Translations under genes and position numbers: made by a program | Notes under the pieces: generated by a model | Databases searched by the model: none | Seen by the model: the letters and a program-made list of their open reading frames with translations, nothing else | What the model was told of the DNA's origin: nothing | Shown: positions 35,713-35,829 of the stretch, one piece after another | Layout of the letters: each line of letters begins with the position of its first letter | Numbering within the stretch: the first letter of the stretch is position 1 | NCBI GenBank assembly: GCA_015057615.1 | Contig: SVEA01000045.1 | Location: forward strand, 1 to 35,829 | DNA from: Lachnospiraceae bacterium | GTDB lineage: Bacteria; Bacillota; Clostridia; Lachnospirales; Lachnospiraceae | DNA: 35,829 bases | Direction of reading: 5' to 3'

Positions 35713-35829
35713 ATGAGAAAGTTATTAAGTTGTTTGTTAGTATTATTGTTTTTTGTGAGTACAACAAATGGTGTTAATATCCAAGCGGCGGATATTAGCA
35801 GTAACCCTTCGGTTGGGAATATTAATGAA
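35713..35829 (+). CDS. Secreted protein, N-terminal part only (runs off the window)
   Basis: 39 codons are visible from the ATG at 35713, with AAAGGAGG 7 bp upstream. The product starts MRKLLSCLLVLLFFVSTTNG and continues VNIQAADISSNPSVG, a typical signal peptide with a likely cleavage after IQAA. The mature part is cut off by the window end, so no function can be given. It lies 164 bp behind the secreted protease gene and has its own promoter. Confidence 0.75.
   Translation, partial: MRKLLSCLLVLLFFVSTTNGVNIQAADISSNPSVGNINE

Overview
The window is AT-rich, has strong GGAGG-type ribosome binding sites with several TTG starts, and carries Csp-like S8 proteases, an LplB/YtcP-type sugar importer without its own ATPase, and many cytoplasmic glycoside hydrolases. 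This points to a plant-polysaccharide-degrading Clostridia member, most likely Lachnospiraceae of the Lachnoclostridium/Clostridium phytofermentans type. The taxon is inferred from gene content and style; no marker gene is present.

Layout. (1) 1-296: trailer end of a type I-C-like CRISPR array, running within about 15 bp into a frameshifted fragment (311-811) of an S8 protease whose intact paralogue lies at 24893-26629. (2) 922-10212: AraC regulator, GH127 beta-L-arabinofuranosidase, GH31 enzyme, LacI regulator, GH43 enzyme and a beta-lactamase-fold serine hydrolase. (3) 10213-10514: a 302-bp palindromic MITE-like element with perfect 19-bp terminal inverted repeats. (4) 10623-16459: a GH51 arabinofuranosidase gene divergent from a sugar ABC importer (two permeases plus a lipoprotein). 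The 575-bp intergenic region holds two promoters and six copies of a LacI-type operator; a seventh copy sits in the lacI promoter. (5) 16522-24713: an inverted-repeat element, then GH120, GH51, GH39 and GH95 genes, with gene relics (esterase, GH51 tail, GH4-like) between them. (6) 24893-31715: a less AT-rich stretch with a Csp-like protease, a second, inverted copy of the MITE-like element, an AraC regulator, araA and an FGGY kinase (probable ribulokinase). (7) 31797-33270: a graveyard of ISLre2, IS91 and IS30 remnants. (8) 33479-35829: a secreted S8 protease with an inhibitor-like domain at its C-terminus, and the start of a second secreted protein.

How the genes work together. None of the glycoside hydrolases has a signal peptide, while the transporter has a lipoprotein receptor. 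The locus therefore looks built to import decorated arabinoxylan/arabinan oligosaccharides and trim them inside the cell: GH51, GH127 and GH43 release arabinose, GH120 and GH39 release xylose, GH31 releases alpha-xylose or alpha-glucose, GH95 releases L-fucose or L-galactose, and esterase-like proteins remove acyl groups. AraA and the FGGY kinase then feed arabinose towards the pentose phosphate pathway (araD is not in the window). The LacI protein is the likely local repressor, through operators with a core of AAAACG(A/T)T and a trailing AC.

The most unusual signal is the pair of roughly 300-bp palindromic elements (10213-10514 and 26628-26927). They differ by base changes that compensate each other across stems, which suggests selection for a folded structure.
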